Shown here: positions 7,841-16,134 of the stretch, piece after piece | Layout of the letters: each line of letters opens with the position of its first letter | Position numbering within the stretch: position 1 is the first letter of the stretch | DNA from: Marinobacterium sediminicola | GTDB taxonomy: Bacteria; Pseudomonadota; Gammaproteobacteria; Pseudomonadales; Balneatricaceae | NCBI RefSeq assembly: GCF_022343685.1 | Contig: NZ_CP092123.1 | Location: 3,410,001-3,474,000, forward strand | Direction of reading: 5' to 3' | DNA: 64,000 nucleotides | Made by a program: the position numbers and the translations under genes | The notes under the pieces: model-generated | Told to the model about the DNA's origin: nothing | Database searches by the model: none | Seen by the model: only the letters and a program-made list of their open reading frames with translations

Positions 7841-10753
7841 TCAGGCGCCCAGTAAGCGCTGCCAGATCGCGGCCACACCTTCACGATACTCGCGCATCTC
7901 CTCTTCACCGAGCACACCGGACAGGTTCTGCAGTGTCAGACGATGCCCGGCAGCACGGTAAGCCTTGTAGGCTTCACGCAACAACTCAGCTTCATCCGAG
8001 GTCAACAGACCTGCTGCCTCGATGCTGTCGAGGATACGGATATTGTCCGTCCAGCGCAGCAGCTCCGGCAGGTCTGCCGCATGACGCAGCACCAGATACT
8101 GCACCATGAACTCGATATCGACGATACCACCGCGATCCTGCTTCAGATTGAACACCGAAGGGGCGTCTTCGGGTAAGGGTTTGCTGCCCAGATGCTCACG
8201 CATTTTGGCTCGCATCTCGGCCACTTCGGTACGCAACTGCTCCACCTCACGCGGCTTCGACAGTATAGCTCGACGCTCCTGTTCGAAGCGCTCGGCAAGT
8301 GCCGGGCTGCCGGCCACCACCCGCGCCCGCACCAGCGCCTGATGCTCCCAGGTCCAGGCGTCCTTTTCCTGGTACTCGCGGAAGGCGCTCAATGAGCTGA
8401 CCAGCAGGCCCGAGTTGCCGGAAGGACGCAGGCGCATATCCACCTCGTAGAGAATGCCTGACGGCGTGAAGGTATTGAGGATATGGATGATGCGTTGCCC
8501 CAGACGGTTGAAGAAGACGCTGTTTGCGATCGGGCGGTCACCATCGGTTTCGAGGTTGGCAGCCGCATCGTGCAGGAAGACCAGGTCCAGGTCAGAGCCG
8601 TAGGACAGCTCGATCCCACCCACCTTGCCATAACCGACAATGATGAAGTCCGGGTCACAGGGGATACCGGGGCTTCTCTGTGGCGTGCCATGTTTCTCGG
8701 TCAAGTTGCGCCAGGCGATCTCCAGCACCGCTTCCAGCACTGCTTCCGCCAGCCAGGTCAGGTAGTCGCTGACCTTCATCAACGGCAACACGCCGGTGAT
8801 ATCGGAAGCCGCCACTTTCAGCATGTGGGCATGCTTGAAGTAGCGCAACGTCTCCATCAGTTGCTCGATATCATCTTCGGGAATGCGCAGCAGCTGCTGG
8901 CGCAGCTCGGTTCTCAACGCCGACAGATCCGGTGGCGAATACAGCGTCCGCGGGTCGATCAGTTCATCCAGCAACACCGGCTGCCTGGACAGCTGTTCGG
9001 CGAACCAGGCACTGGCCGAGCACAAGCGCACCAGCTGTTTCAGTGCCGCCGGGTTTTCGGCCAACAGTACGAAGTAGGCTGAACGACGCAGAACCGCCTG
9101 TACCAGCACCAAGACACGTCCCAGTGTGACCTCGGGGTTGTCACACTGCCCCGCCTGTTCCAGCAGCGCCGGCAATACGGCCTCAAGCCGTTCCAGCGCC
9201 ACCTGCTGAAGCATCTGTACCGTGCGCAGTCCCTTCAGGTCCTGCAGAGCCTTCAATGCGACCTGAGGCTGGCCATAACCCTGTTCGGCGAGGAAGGCCT
9301 GTGCCGACTCGTCGTCCATCATCCCCTGCCACAGTGCCAACCACTCGGTCCGCAGATCATCGTCCTGGGCTTCAGACTCTTCGGAGGGTGCAATGACGTC
9401 CGCAAAATGGCGAGACACGGTCGCACGATAGCGGTCCAAAGCATCGGCCAGGGCATTCCAGTCGGCGTAGCCCTGAGCAAAAGCCAAACGGGCGCGTCCC
9501 TCTTCGTCTGCCGGCAGTTCCTGTGTCTGCTTGTCGGCGATCGCCTGGATACCGTGCTCTACGTTGCGCAGGAAGGTATAAGCCTCGGTCAGTTCGGCCA
9601 CCGCTTCCTCCGGCATACCGACCTTGTCCGGCAGCAGCGGCAGGATCTTCAGCAGTTCCCGCTGTTGCAGCTCGGCATCACGCCCGCCCCGTATCAACTG
9701 GAAGGCCTGAGCAATGAACTCCACCTCGCGAATACCGCCGGCACCAAGCTTGACGTTCTGATCCAGCCCCTTGCGCCGAACCTCCCGGTTGATCATGGCT
9801 TTCATATCGCGCAACGACTCAAAGGCACTGAAGTCGATGTACTTGCGGTAGACGAAAGGACGCAACAGCTGCGTCAACTCCGCACCTGCTACCTTGTCAC
9901 CCGCCACCACGCGTGCCTTGATCATGGCGTAGCGCTCCCAGTCGCGCCCCTGATCCTGATAGTAGCTTTCCATCGCCGCAAAACTGCACGCCAGAGGACC
10001 TGCCGAACCGAAGGGGCGCAGACGCATATCGACACGGAAGACGAAGCCATCCACGGTCAGGTTATCCAGCGCCTGAATCAGCTTCTGCCCCAATCGAATG
10101 AAGAAATCCTGGTTATCGAGATTCTTGCGTTCACCGTCCGTTTCACCATTGGCCGGGAAGGAGAAGATCAGATCGATGTCGGAGGAAAGGTTCAGCTCGT
10201 CGGCACCGAGCTTGCCCATACCCAGTACCACCATCCGCTGCGGGTGGCGTAGACCATTGGCATCGGGGCGAGAATGCGGCACACCCCAGCGCTGACACGC
10301 CTGCTCATACAGCCAGTCCAGTGTCCGGTCGATACAGGCATCGGCCAGGCGGGACAGTTCGCGCGTTGTGCCCCTCATGTCAGTGAGCCGATTCAGGTCA
10401 CGCCAGATCAGGCGTACCATCTCGCGCTGGCGGAACAGGCGCAACTGGCGGTGCAGTTCTTTCTCATCGGTAATCGTACTCAGCCGCGCCTGCAGACGTT
10501 CAGCATAGGTCGAATCCGCATAGGCCTGCTGCAGGTCGCCACTGCTGATCAGCTCGGCCAGCCAGTCGGGGTGACGCTGCAATTGTTCCGCCACATAGTC
10601 ACTGCCGACCAATACTCGGGCCAGCTGGGCATGCAACTCCTCAGGCAGCGCCTGCATGCTGGCCAGCGCGGACTCAACGCGGGCCAGGTTTCGCTCCAGC
10701 AGCGGGTGCAGAGCTGCCGGTACGGAGGTAAAACATTGATCTGCCTGTTGCAT
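7841..10753 (-). CDS. glnE: Glutamine synthetase adenylyltransferase/adenylyl-removing enzyme
   Basis: The 970-residue bifunctional enzyme attaches AMP to glutamine synthetase when nitrogen is plentiful and removes it when PII-UMP signals limitation. Two nucleotidyltransferase domains are visible: the N-terminal deadenylylating one with GMGKLGADELNLSSDIDLIF and the C-terminal adenylylating one with GYGKVGGIELSYGSDLDLVF. Each is followed by an R-LRPFG/RLRPSG element and a helical linker. The start at ATG 10753 has AAGGGGAAGG just upstream and gives the family's usual length; an in-frame ATG at 10801 would overlap the upstream gene and lacks such a site. It lies 10 bp after the CYTH gene, as ygiF lies upstream of glnE in Escherichia coli. 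It links functionally to the glnK-amtB-glnK unit at 49-51 kb. Confidence 0.97.
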   Translation of the reverse strand: MQQADQCFTSVPAALHPLLERNLARVESALASMQALPEELHAQLARVLVGSDYVAEQLQRHPDWLAELISSGDLQQAYADSTYAERLQARLSTITDEKELHRQLRLFRQREMVRLIWRDLNRLTDMRGTTRELSRLADACIDRTLDWLYEQACQRWGVPHSRPDANGLRHPQRMVVLGMGKLGADELNLSSDIDLIFSFPANGETDGERKNLDNQDFFIRLGQKLIQALDNLTVDGFVFRVDMRLRPFGSAGPLACSFAAMESYYQDQGRDWERYAMIKARVVAGDKVAGAELTQLLRPFVYRKYIDFSAFESLRDMKAMINREVRRKGLDQNVKLGAGGIREVEFIAQAFQLIRGGRDAELQQRELLKILPLLPDKVGMPEEAVAELTEAYTFLRNVEHGIQAIADKQTQELPADEEGRARLAFAQGYADWNALADALDRYRATVSRHFADVIAPSEESEAQDDDLRTEWLALWQGMMDDESAQAFLAEQGYGQPQVALKALQDLKGLRTVQMLQQVALERLEAVLPALLEQAGQCDNPEVTLGRVLVLVQAVLRRSAYFVLLAENPAALKQLVRLCSASAWFAEQLSRQPVLLDELIDPRTLYSPPDLSALRTELRQQLLRIPEDDIEQLMETLRYFKHAHMLKVAASDITGVLPLMKVSDYLTWLAEAVLEAVLEIAWRNLTEKHGTPQRSPGIPCDPDFIIVGYGKVGGIELSYGSDLDLVFLHDAAANLETDGDRPIANSVFFNRLGQRIIHILNTFTPSGILYEVDMRLRPSGNSGLLVSSLSAFREYQEKDAWTWEHQALVRARVVAGSPALAERFEQERRAILSKPREVEQLRTEVAEMRAKMREHLGSKPLPEDAPSVFNLKQDRGGIVDIEFMVQYLVLRHAADLPELLRWTDNIRILDSIEAAGLLTSDEAELLREAYKAYRAAGHRLTLQNLSGVLGEEEMREYREGVAAIWQRLLGA

Positions 10754-10763
10754 CGCCTTCCCC

Positions 10764-11399
10764 TTATTGCATCTGCTCTTGGCACTTCCGAAACAGCTCA
10801 TATCCCCGCTGAGCCTTGCTTGGATCGAACGGACGCAACGTCAGGCTGCGTCCCAGCTCATCGGCCAACGCCAACAGGGAGGCTGTTTCGCCAGACTTGA
10901 GTTCCAGTTCCACTTCCAGGATTTCGTCCTGCAGGGCACCGCCCTCAGGGCAATCGCAGCGGATATGACCCTGATCCAGCGCCACCTCAATCTCGGCTCC
11001 CTGAAAACAGACCTGCCAGGTTTCACGCTCGAAATCGGTGGTGAATACCGGCAACAGCTGCAGCTGCTCTGCAGGCGGCAGACTCTTCGGCCAGATTTCA
11101 CCACTCAGCTTCTGCATATCCAGCACAGGCTGCACCAGCTCCCATTCCCACTCACCACGCTGGTGAAGACCGTTGACGCTATGTCCGCTGGTTTTCAGGG
11201 TTTGGATAATCCGCTCACCCTGCCTGCGCAGGCGCAGCGCGACCCTAGCCCCGGCCAGTAAAAGGTCGGCACTGTCATAATAAGTATTGAGCAGCACACT
11301 GGGCTCTGAAGCCGTGACAGCCTTCAACAGGGAGTGATTGCGGAAAGCATCCACATCTGCAGCATTCAGCTGCAGTTTCAGTTCGGTTTCTGTTGCCAT
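10764..11399 (-). CDS. CYTH domain protein (inorganic triphosphatase-like)
   Basis: The 211-residue product carries the CYTH signature ExExK at residues 4-8 (ETELK), then alternating charged strands such as LRLRRQGERIIQTLKTSG, RGEWEWEL and the LEVELELKSGE strand that build the triphosphate tunnel. CYTH proteins bind a triphosphate with a divalent metal; the E. coli relative YgiF hydrolyses inorganic tripolyphosphate. YgiF also has a C-terminal CHAD domain (about 433 residues), which is absent here, so this is a CYTH-only form. It is 10 bp upstream of glnE on the same strand and probably co-transcribed. A polyphosphate-linked substrate is plausible beside phosphate-uptake genes but is inference. 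Confidence 0.85.
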   Translation of the reverse strand: MATETELKLQLNAADVDAFRNHSLLKAVTASEPSVLLNTYYDSADLLLAGARVALRLRRQGERIIQTLKTSGHSVNGLHQRGEWEWELVQPVLDMQKLSGEIWPKSLPPAEQLQLLPVFTTDFERETWQVCFQGAEIEVALDQGHIRCDCPEGGALQDEILEVELELKSGETASLLALADELGRSLTLRPFDPSKAQRGYELFRKCQEQMQ

Positions 11400-11552
11400 A
11401 TTCCAGCACCGGTAAATTTTTTACCAGTGTACCCAAGGATTTGCGCTGATGGACGTCAGATTTCGGCTTTTTTTGTGACGACATCACTACAGATATATGA
11501 CATCAACACGTATACTTGCGCCGAATTTTCCACCTGCAACAGGAACCGCAAC

Positions 11553-12230
11553 ATGGTAAACAGCCCAATTCTGCAAATGTTTGCTCGTTCCCCGTTCAAG
11601 CCGATGCAGGAACACATCGTAAAGGCACAGGCAAGCGCCGCGGAACTGATCCCCTTTTTCGAGGCGGTGATCAAGAACGACTGGAACACTGCAACCGAAT
11701 GCCAGCAACGCATCGCCGTGCTGGAGAACGAAGCAGACGACCTGAAACGTGACATCCGACAGCGCCTGCCCGCCAGCCTGTTCCTGCCGGTGCCCCGCAC
11801 CGATCTGCTGGACCTGCTGCGCATGCAGGACAAGATCGCCAACCGCGCCAAGGACATCGCCGGCTTGATGCTGGGACGTCAGATGCAGATTCCTCAGCCG
11901 ATTCAGGAAGAGTTGCTCGAGCTCCTGCGTACCACACTGCTGGCCATCGAACAGGCCGTACTGGCGCTGAGCGAACTTGACGAGCTGCTGGCGGCCGGTT
12001 TCCGCGGTCACGAAGTCGACATCGTCGAACGTCTGATCACCGAACTGGACCAGCTGGAGCACAAGGCGGACGAACATGAGCGCAAGCTGCGTTCATCCCT
12101 GTTCGCGGTCGAGCGTGAGCTCTACCCGATCGACGTCATGTTCCTCTACCAGATCATTCAGTGGGTTGGCGACCTGGCCAACCGTGCCCAGCAGGTTGGT
12201 AACCGCCTGCAGCTGCTTCTCGCTCGATAA
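11553..12230 (+). CDS. DUF47/TIGR00153 PhoU-like phosphate transport regulator
   Basis: The 225-residue protein is almost entirely helical and belongs to the DUF47 (PF01865, TIGR00153) family of PhoU-like proteins encoded beside PiT transporters. Sequence evidence includes the opening MVNSPILQMFARSPFKPMQEH, repeated E/D-rich helices such as LENEADDLKRDIRQRL and QLEHKADEHERKLR, and the closing YQIIQWVGDLANRAQQVGNRL. The acidic E-x-D-x3-D/E-H-x2-D clusters resemble metal-binding sites of PhoU. The start at ATG 11553 follows AGGA; the frame is open further upstream but that stretch looks non-coding. Only 23 bp separate it from the PiT gene, so one operon is likely. In this family the protein is thought to modulate transport through its partner permease. 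Confidence 0.92.
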   Translation: MVNSPILQMFARSPFKPMQEHIVKAQASAAELIPFFEAVIKNDWNTATECQQRIAVLENEADDLKRDIRQRLPASLFLPVPRTDLLDLLRMQDKIANRAKDIAGLMLGRQMQIPQPIQEELLELLRTTLLAIEQAVLALSELDELLAAGFRGHEVDIVERLITELDQLEHKADEHERKLRSSLFAVERELYPIDVMFLYQIIQWVGDLANRAQQVGNRLQLLLAR

Positions 12231-12253
12231 ACTCAAACGACCAAGGCTAAACA

Positions 12254-13519
12254 ATGGATATCATTGCTCAGTACGGCAACATCATGGTCATCATGGCCTG
12301 TGTCTTCGGCTTTTTCATGGCCTGGGGTGTAGGCGCCAACGATGTCGCCAACGCGATGGGGACCTCCGTCGGTTCTCGTGCCCTGACCCTGAAGCAGGCG
12401 ATCCTGATCGCTATCCTGTTTGAATTCGCCGGTGCCTATCTGGCCGGTGGTGCCGTAACGGCCACCATCCGCAAGGGCATCATTGAACCCTCCCTGCTCG
12501 CTGGCACCCCGGAACTGCTGGTCTTCGGCATGATGGCCTCGTTGCTGGCAGCGGGTATCTGGCTGCTGGTAGCGACTCATTTCGGCTGGCCGGTTTCCAC
12601 CACCCACTCCATCGTTGGCGCCATCGTCGGCTTTGCTGCGGTGGGTGTTTCGATGGAAGCGGTCCACTGGTCCAAAGTCAGCACCATCGTCGCCAGTTGG
12701 GTGGTCTCGCCCGTCACTGCAGGCCTGATTGCGTTCTTCCTGTTCAGGAGTGTGCAGAAGCTGATTCTGGATACCGAGAACCCCTTCGCCAACGCCAAGC
12801 GTTACGTGCCTTACTACATCTTCCTGGTCGGCTTCATCATCGCCATGGTGACCTTCACCAAGGGCCTGAAGCACATCGGCCTGCACCTAACCTGGTTCCA
12901 GAGCGCCGGCATCTCCATCATCATCGGCCTGCTCACCATGGCCGTAGGTGTGTTCATGCAGCGCAAAATCAAGGTCGACCCCAATGCCGACCGTGATTTC
13001 CACTTCACCAGCGTGGAAAAGGTGTTCGGTATCTTGATGATGTTCACCGCCTGCGCCATGGCATTTGCACATGGCTCCAACGACGTGGCCAACGCTGTAG
13101 GCCCGCTGGCCGCTATCGTCGGCGTCGTCAGTGCAGGGGGTGAAGTCGCACAGAAGACCGCCATGCCGGCGTGGATTCTGTTGCTCGGCGGTGGTGGTAT
13201 CGTTGCCGGTCTGGTGATGTACGGCCACAAGGTCATCGCTACCGTGGGTCAGAACATTACCGAACTGACGCCCAGCCGTGGCTTTGCCGCAACCCTGGCC
13301 GCTGCGACGACGGTCGTGGTCGCCTCAGGCACAGGTCTGCCGATCTCCACCACGCATACGCTGGTCGGTGCCGTACTGGGTGTCGGTCTCGCCCGCGGCA
13401 TGGCCGCCCTGAACCTGAAGGTAGTCGGAACCATCTTCATCTCCTGGATCGTGACCCTGCCGGCCGGTGCCATCCTGGCCATCATGTTCTTCTTCATGCT
13501 CAAGGGCATGTTCACCTGA
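12254..13519 (+). CDS. PiT family inorganic phosphate permease
   Basis: The 421-residue inner-membrane protein is a low-affinity, ion-coupled phosphate importer. Both halves of the PiT inverted repeat carry the signature: GVGANDVANAMGTSVGSRAL near residues 25-44 and AHGSNDVANAVGPLAAI near 275-291. Each is followed by a GWPVSTTHSI/GLPISTTHTL block. About ten to eleven hydrophobic segments are visible with a charged cytoplasmic loop after residue 155. It follows the DUF47 gene by 23 bp. No Pho box was seen upstream of the pair, fitting constitutive uptake, in contrast to the PhoB-controlled pst genes at 28-34 kb. Confidence 0.95.
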   Translation: MDIIAQYGNIMVIMACVFGFFMAWGVGANDVANAMGTSVGSRALTLKQAILIAILFEFAGAYLAGGAVTATIRKGIIEPSLLAGTPELLVFGMMASLLAAGIWLLVATHFGWPVSTTHSIVGAIVGFAAVGVSMEAVHWSKVSTIVASWVVSPVTAGLIAFFLFRSVQKLILDTENPFANAKRYVPYYIFLVGFIIAMVTFTKGLKHIGLHLTWFQSAGISIIIGLLTMAVGVFMQRKIKVDPNADRDFHFTSVEKVFGILMMFTACAMAFAHGSNDVANAVGPLAAIVGVVSAGGEVAQKTAMPAWILLLGGGGIVAGLVMYGHKVIATVGQNITELTPSRGFAATLAAATTVVVASGTGLPISTTHTLVGAVLGVGLARGMAALNLKVVGTIFISWIVTLPAGAILAIMFFFMLKGMFT

Positions 13520-13623
13520 GCCTGACAGCAGGAGCCGGTGCCCATCCGGCTCCTGCACGATCGGCATAGACCCCTTTCACGAAAGGTTGCACAATGAGGG
13601 CAAATAACGGAGCCCTCACAATC

Positions 13624-14775
13624 ATGCCCGCACCCTTACCCGATACGCTGACGATGCTGCACCGATTGATTGCAGCCCCGTCCATCAGTTCTGCCACCCG
13701 TTCGCTTGATCAGAGCAATCTGACCGTGATCGAGCACCTGCACGAATGGCTTGAACAACTGGGTTTCCAGACCGAGGTCATGCACATCCCCGGCCACGCC
13801 GGCAAGGCGAACCTGATCGCTACGCTGGGCACGGGACCCGGAGGGCTGGTTCTGGCCGGACATACGGATACTGTTCCATGCGATCCGGAACTCTGGCGCT
13901 CAGACCCGTTTTTCCTGACCGAGCGGGACAACCGCCTCTACGGACTGGGCACCTGTGACATGAAAGGGTTCTTCCCCCTGGCGATCGAAGCGGCACGCCA
14001 GTTTGTCGACCAGAAGCTGAAGCAGCCCCTGATTATTCTCGCGACGGCGGACGAGGAGAGCTCCATGTCCGGCGCACGAGCGCTGGTGGAGGCCGGTCGG
14101 CCGCTGGCCCGTGCGGCAGTCGTTGGGGAGCCGACCAGCCTGAAACCGATCCGGATGCACAAGGGCATCCTGATGGAAGGCATTCGCATTCAGGGACGCT
14201 CCGGTCATTCGTCCGACCCTTCGCTGGGCGCCAATGCCATGGAAGCGATGCATGCCGCGATTGGTCAACTGTTGCAGCTGCGCCAGGAACTGCAACAGCA
14301 GTACCGTAACGAGCAATTCGCCGTATCAGTCCCGACCCTGAATCTGGGCTGCATTCACGGCGGTGACAGCGCCAATCGAATCTGCGGCAGCTGCGAGCTG
14401 CAATATGACCTGCGCCCCCTGCCCGGCATGACGCTGGACGGGCTGCGCAACGCCATCGGCGAGCGCCTGCGCCCGCTCAGTGACCGCTTCGGTGTGCAGA
14501 TCGAAACCGAATCGCTGTTCCCGGGCATTCCGCCCTTTGAAACCCCTGCGCAGTCGGAACTGGTCCGTCTGAGCGAGAAGCTGACCGGCCACCGCGCCGA
14601 GGCCGTGGCCTTCGGCACCGAAGCGCCTTTCCTCGACGCGCTGGGCATGGATACCATCGTGCTGGGACCCGGCAGCATCAATCAGGCCCATCAACCGGAC
14701 GAGTTCCTGGCACTGGACCAGATCAAGCCCACGGTTGAGCTGCTGCGCAGCCTGATAGCCCATTACTGTCTCTGA
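13624..14775 (+). CDS. argE: Acetylornithine deacetylase
   Basis: The 383-residue M20 family metallohydrolase releases ornithine from N-acetylornithine in arginine synthesis. Metal and catalytic motifs are LAGHTDTVP (about residues 77-85), LGTCDMKGFF with the bridging Asp, and TADEESS with the catalytic glutamate pair. The dimerisation domain starts at MHKGILMEGIRIQGRSGHS. The start at ATG 13624 aligns with the family N-terminus 'MPxPLPD'; an ATG at 13594 in the same frame has an AAAGG site and would add ten residues. The gene runs into argA after 18 bp, so deacetylase and N-acetylglutamate synthase are co-expressed. Confidence 0.94.
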   Translation: MPAPLPDTLTMLHRLIAAPSISSATRSLDQSNLTVIEHLHEWLEQLGFQTEVMHIPGHAGKANLIATLGTGPGGLVLAGHTDTVPCDPELWRSDPFFLTERDNRLYGLGTCDMKGFFPLAIEAARQFVDQKLKQPLIILATADEESSMSGARALVEAGRPLARAAVVGEPTSLKPIRMHKGILMEGIRIQGRSGHSSDPSLGANAMEAMHAAIGQLLQLRQELQQQYRNEQFAVSVPTLNLGCIHGGDSANRICGSCELQYDLRPLPGMTLDGLRNAIGERLRPLSDRFGVQIETESLFPGIPPFETPAQSELVRLSEKLTGHRAEAVAFGTEAPFLDALGMDTIVLGPGSINQAHQPDEFLALDQIKPTVELLRSLIAHYCL

Positions 14776-14793
14776 GCCCACAAGGAGCTGATT

Positions 14794-16134
14794 TTGAGCG
14801 ACGTCACCACCGATTACGTCCACTGGTTCCGCCACTCTGCCCCCTACATCAACGCTCACAGGGGTAAAACCTTCGTGCTGATGCTCAGCGGTGAAGCGAT
14901 CGCGGACACCCATTTCGCCAACACCGTACATGACATCGCCCTGCTCAACAGTCTGGGGGTACGCCTCGTACTGGTTCACGGTGCCCGACCTCAGGCAGAA
15001 CAGCGCCTGCAGGCGCGTGGCCTGGAAACCCGCCTGCACCATGACTTGCGCGTCACCAGCAGCGAAATCCTGGAGTGCGTCATCGATGCAGTCGGCAGCC
15101 TGCGCACCGAGATCGAGGCACGCTTTTCCATGGGCCTGGCCAACACCCCCATGCACGGGGCACGCATTCGGTTGTGCAGCGGCAATTTCGTCACCGCTCG
15201 CCCGGTGGGTGTGCTTGATGGTGTCGATATGGGCCATACCGGAGAGTTGCGCCGAGTGGATCATGAAGGCATTCGCCGGCTGCTGGACCTTAACCAGATC
15301 GTTTTACTGTCGAATCTGGGTTTTTCACCTACCGGTGAGGTATTCAATCTGTCGGTCGAAGAGGTCGCGACCCAAACTGCCATCGCGCTCAAGGCAGACA
15401 AGCTGATCCTGTTCGGCTCCCAGGCTGGTATCCACGACAGTCGCGGCGAACTGCGCAGCGAGCTACTGGCAGAAACCGCCGCACGTCTGGTGCACCAGTA
15501 TTTGGCACGGGTCGAGGATCCGGAACAGCCGTACAGCGAAACCGCCTGCCTGCTGGATGCGGCCGCTACCGCCTGTCAGCAGGGTGTACCGCGTTGCCAC
15601 CTGGTCAGCTATCAGGAAGACGGTGCTCTGTTGGCCGAGCTGTTTACCCGAGACGGTCAGGGCACCATGGTAGTCAGCCACTCCTATGAGCAGGTGCGCC
15701 CCGCCAGCATTGAAGATGTGGGCGGTATTCTGGAGCTGATCGCGCCACTGGAGGAAAAGGGAATTCTGGTTCGCCGCTCACGAGAACGGCTGGAAGGCGA
15801 AATCGAGCAGTTCACGGTCGTCGAGCGTGACGGGGCAATCATCGGCTGCGCCGCACTCTACCCCTTTGCCGACGAAGCGATCGGTGAGCTGGCCTGTGTT
15901 GCCATCGATACCACCTATCGTGGCGGCCAGCGCGGTGACCGCCTGCTGGCGGCCATTGAAGCGCAGGCACGGGCACTGGGCCTGCAGCGCCTCTTTGTAC
16001 TGACCACTCGCACGGCACACTGGTTCGTGGAACGCGGGTTTGCCCCTGCCGAGCTGGAGCAGTTGCCACAGGAGAAAAAGGCGCTGTACAACTTCCAGCG
16101 CAACTCCAAGGTGTTCTTCAAGCCGTTGGCGTAA
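14794..16134 (+). CDS. argA: N-acetylglutamate synthase
   Basis: The 446-residue enzyme acetylates glutamate with acetyl-CoA, the first and arginine-inhibited step of arginine synthesis. It has an amino-acid-kinase-like domain (about residues 1-290; KTFVLMLSGEAI and LVLVHGARPQAEQRL are visible), which binds arginine in this family, followed by a GNAT acetyltransferase domain (about 300-446) with ELACVAIDTTYRGGQRGDRL as the acetyl-CoA loop. The start is a TTG at 14794 with AGGAG eight bases upstream; no ATG fits the family N-terminus, so low translational efficiency may limit this committed step. Its 3' end overlaps the convergent phoQ-like gene by 17 bp. Confidence 0.95.
   Translation: MSDVTTDYVHWFRHSAPYINAHRGKTFVLMLSGEAIADTHFANTVHDIALLNSLGVRLVLVHGARPQAEQRLQARGLETRLHHDLRVTSSEILECVIDAVGSLRTEIEARFSMGLANTPMHGARIRLCSGNFVTARPVGVLDGVDMGHTGELRRVDHEGIRRLLDLNQIVLLSNLGFSPTGEVFNLSVEEVATQTAIALKADKLILFGSQAGIHDSRGELRSELLAETAARLVHQYLARVEDPEQPYSETACLLDAAATACQQGVPRCHLVSYQEDGALLAELFTRDGQGTMVVSHSYEQVRPASIEDVGGILELIAPLEEKGILVRRSRERLEGEIEQFTVVERDGAIIGCAALYPFADEAIGELACVAIDTTYRGGQRGDRLLAAIEAQARALGLQRLFVLTTRTAHWFVERGFAPAELEQLPQEKKALYNFQRNSKVFFKPLA

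Noticed and set aside
11474-11516. Promoter of the DUF47-pit operon (TTGTGA with TATACT)
   Set aside because: The two hexamers are 31 bp apart, far from the usual 17; only the TATACT at 11511 is plausible and it is not enough to call.
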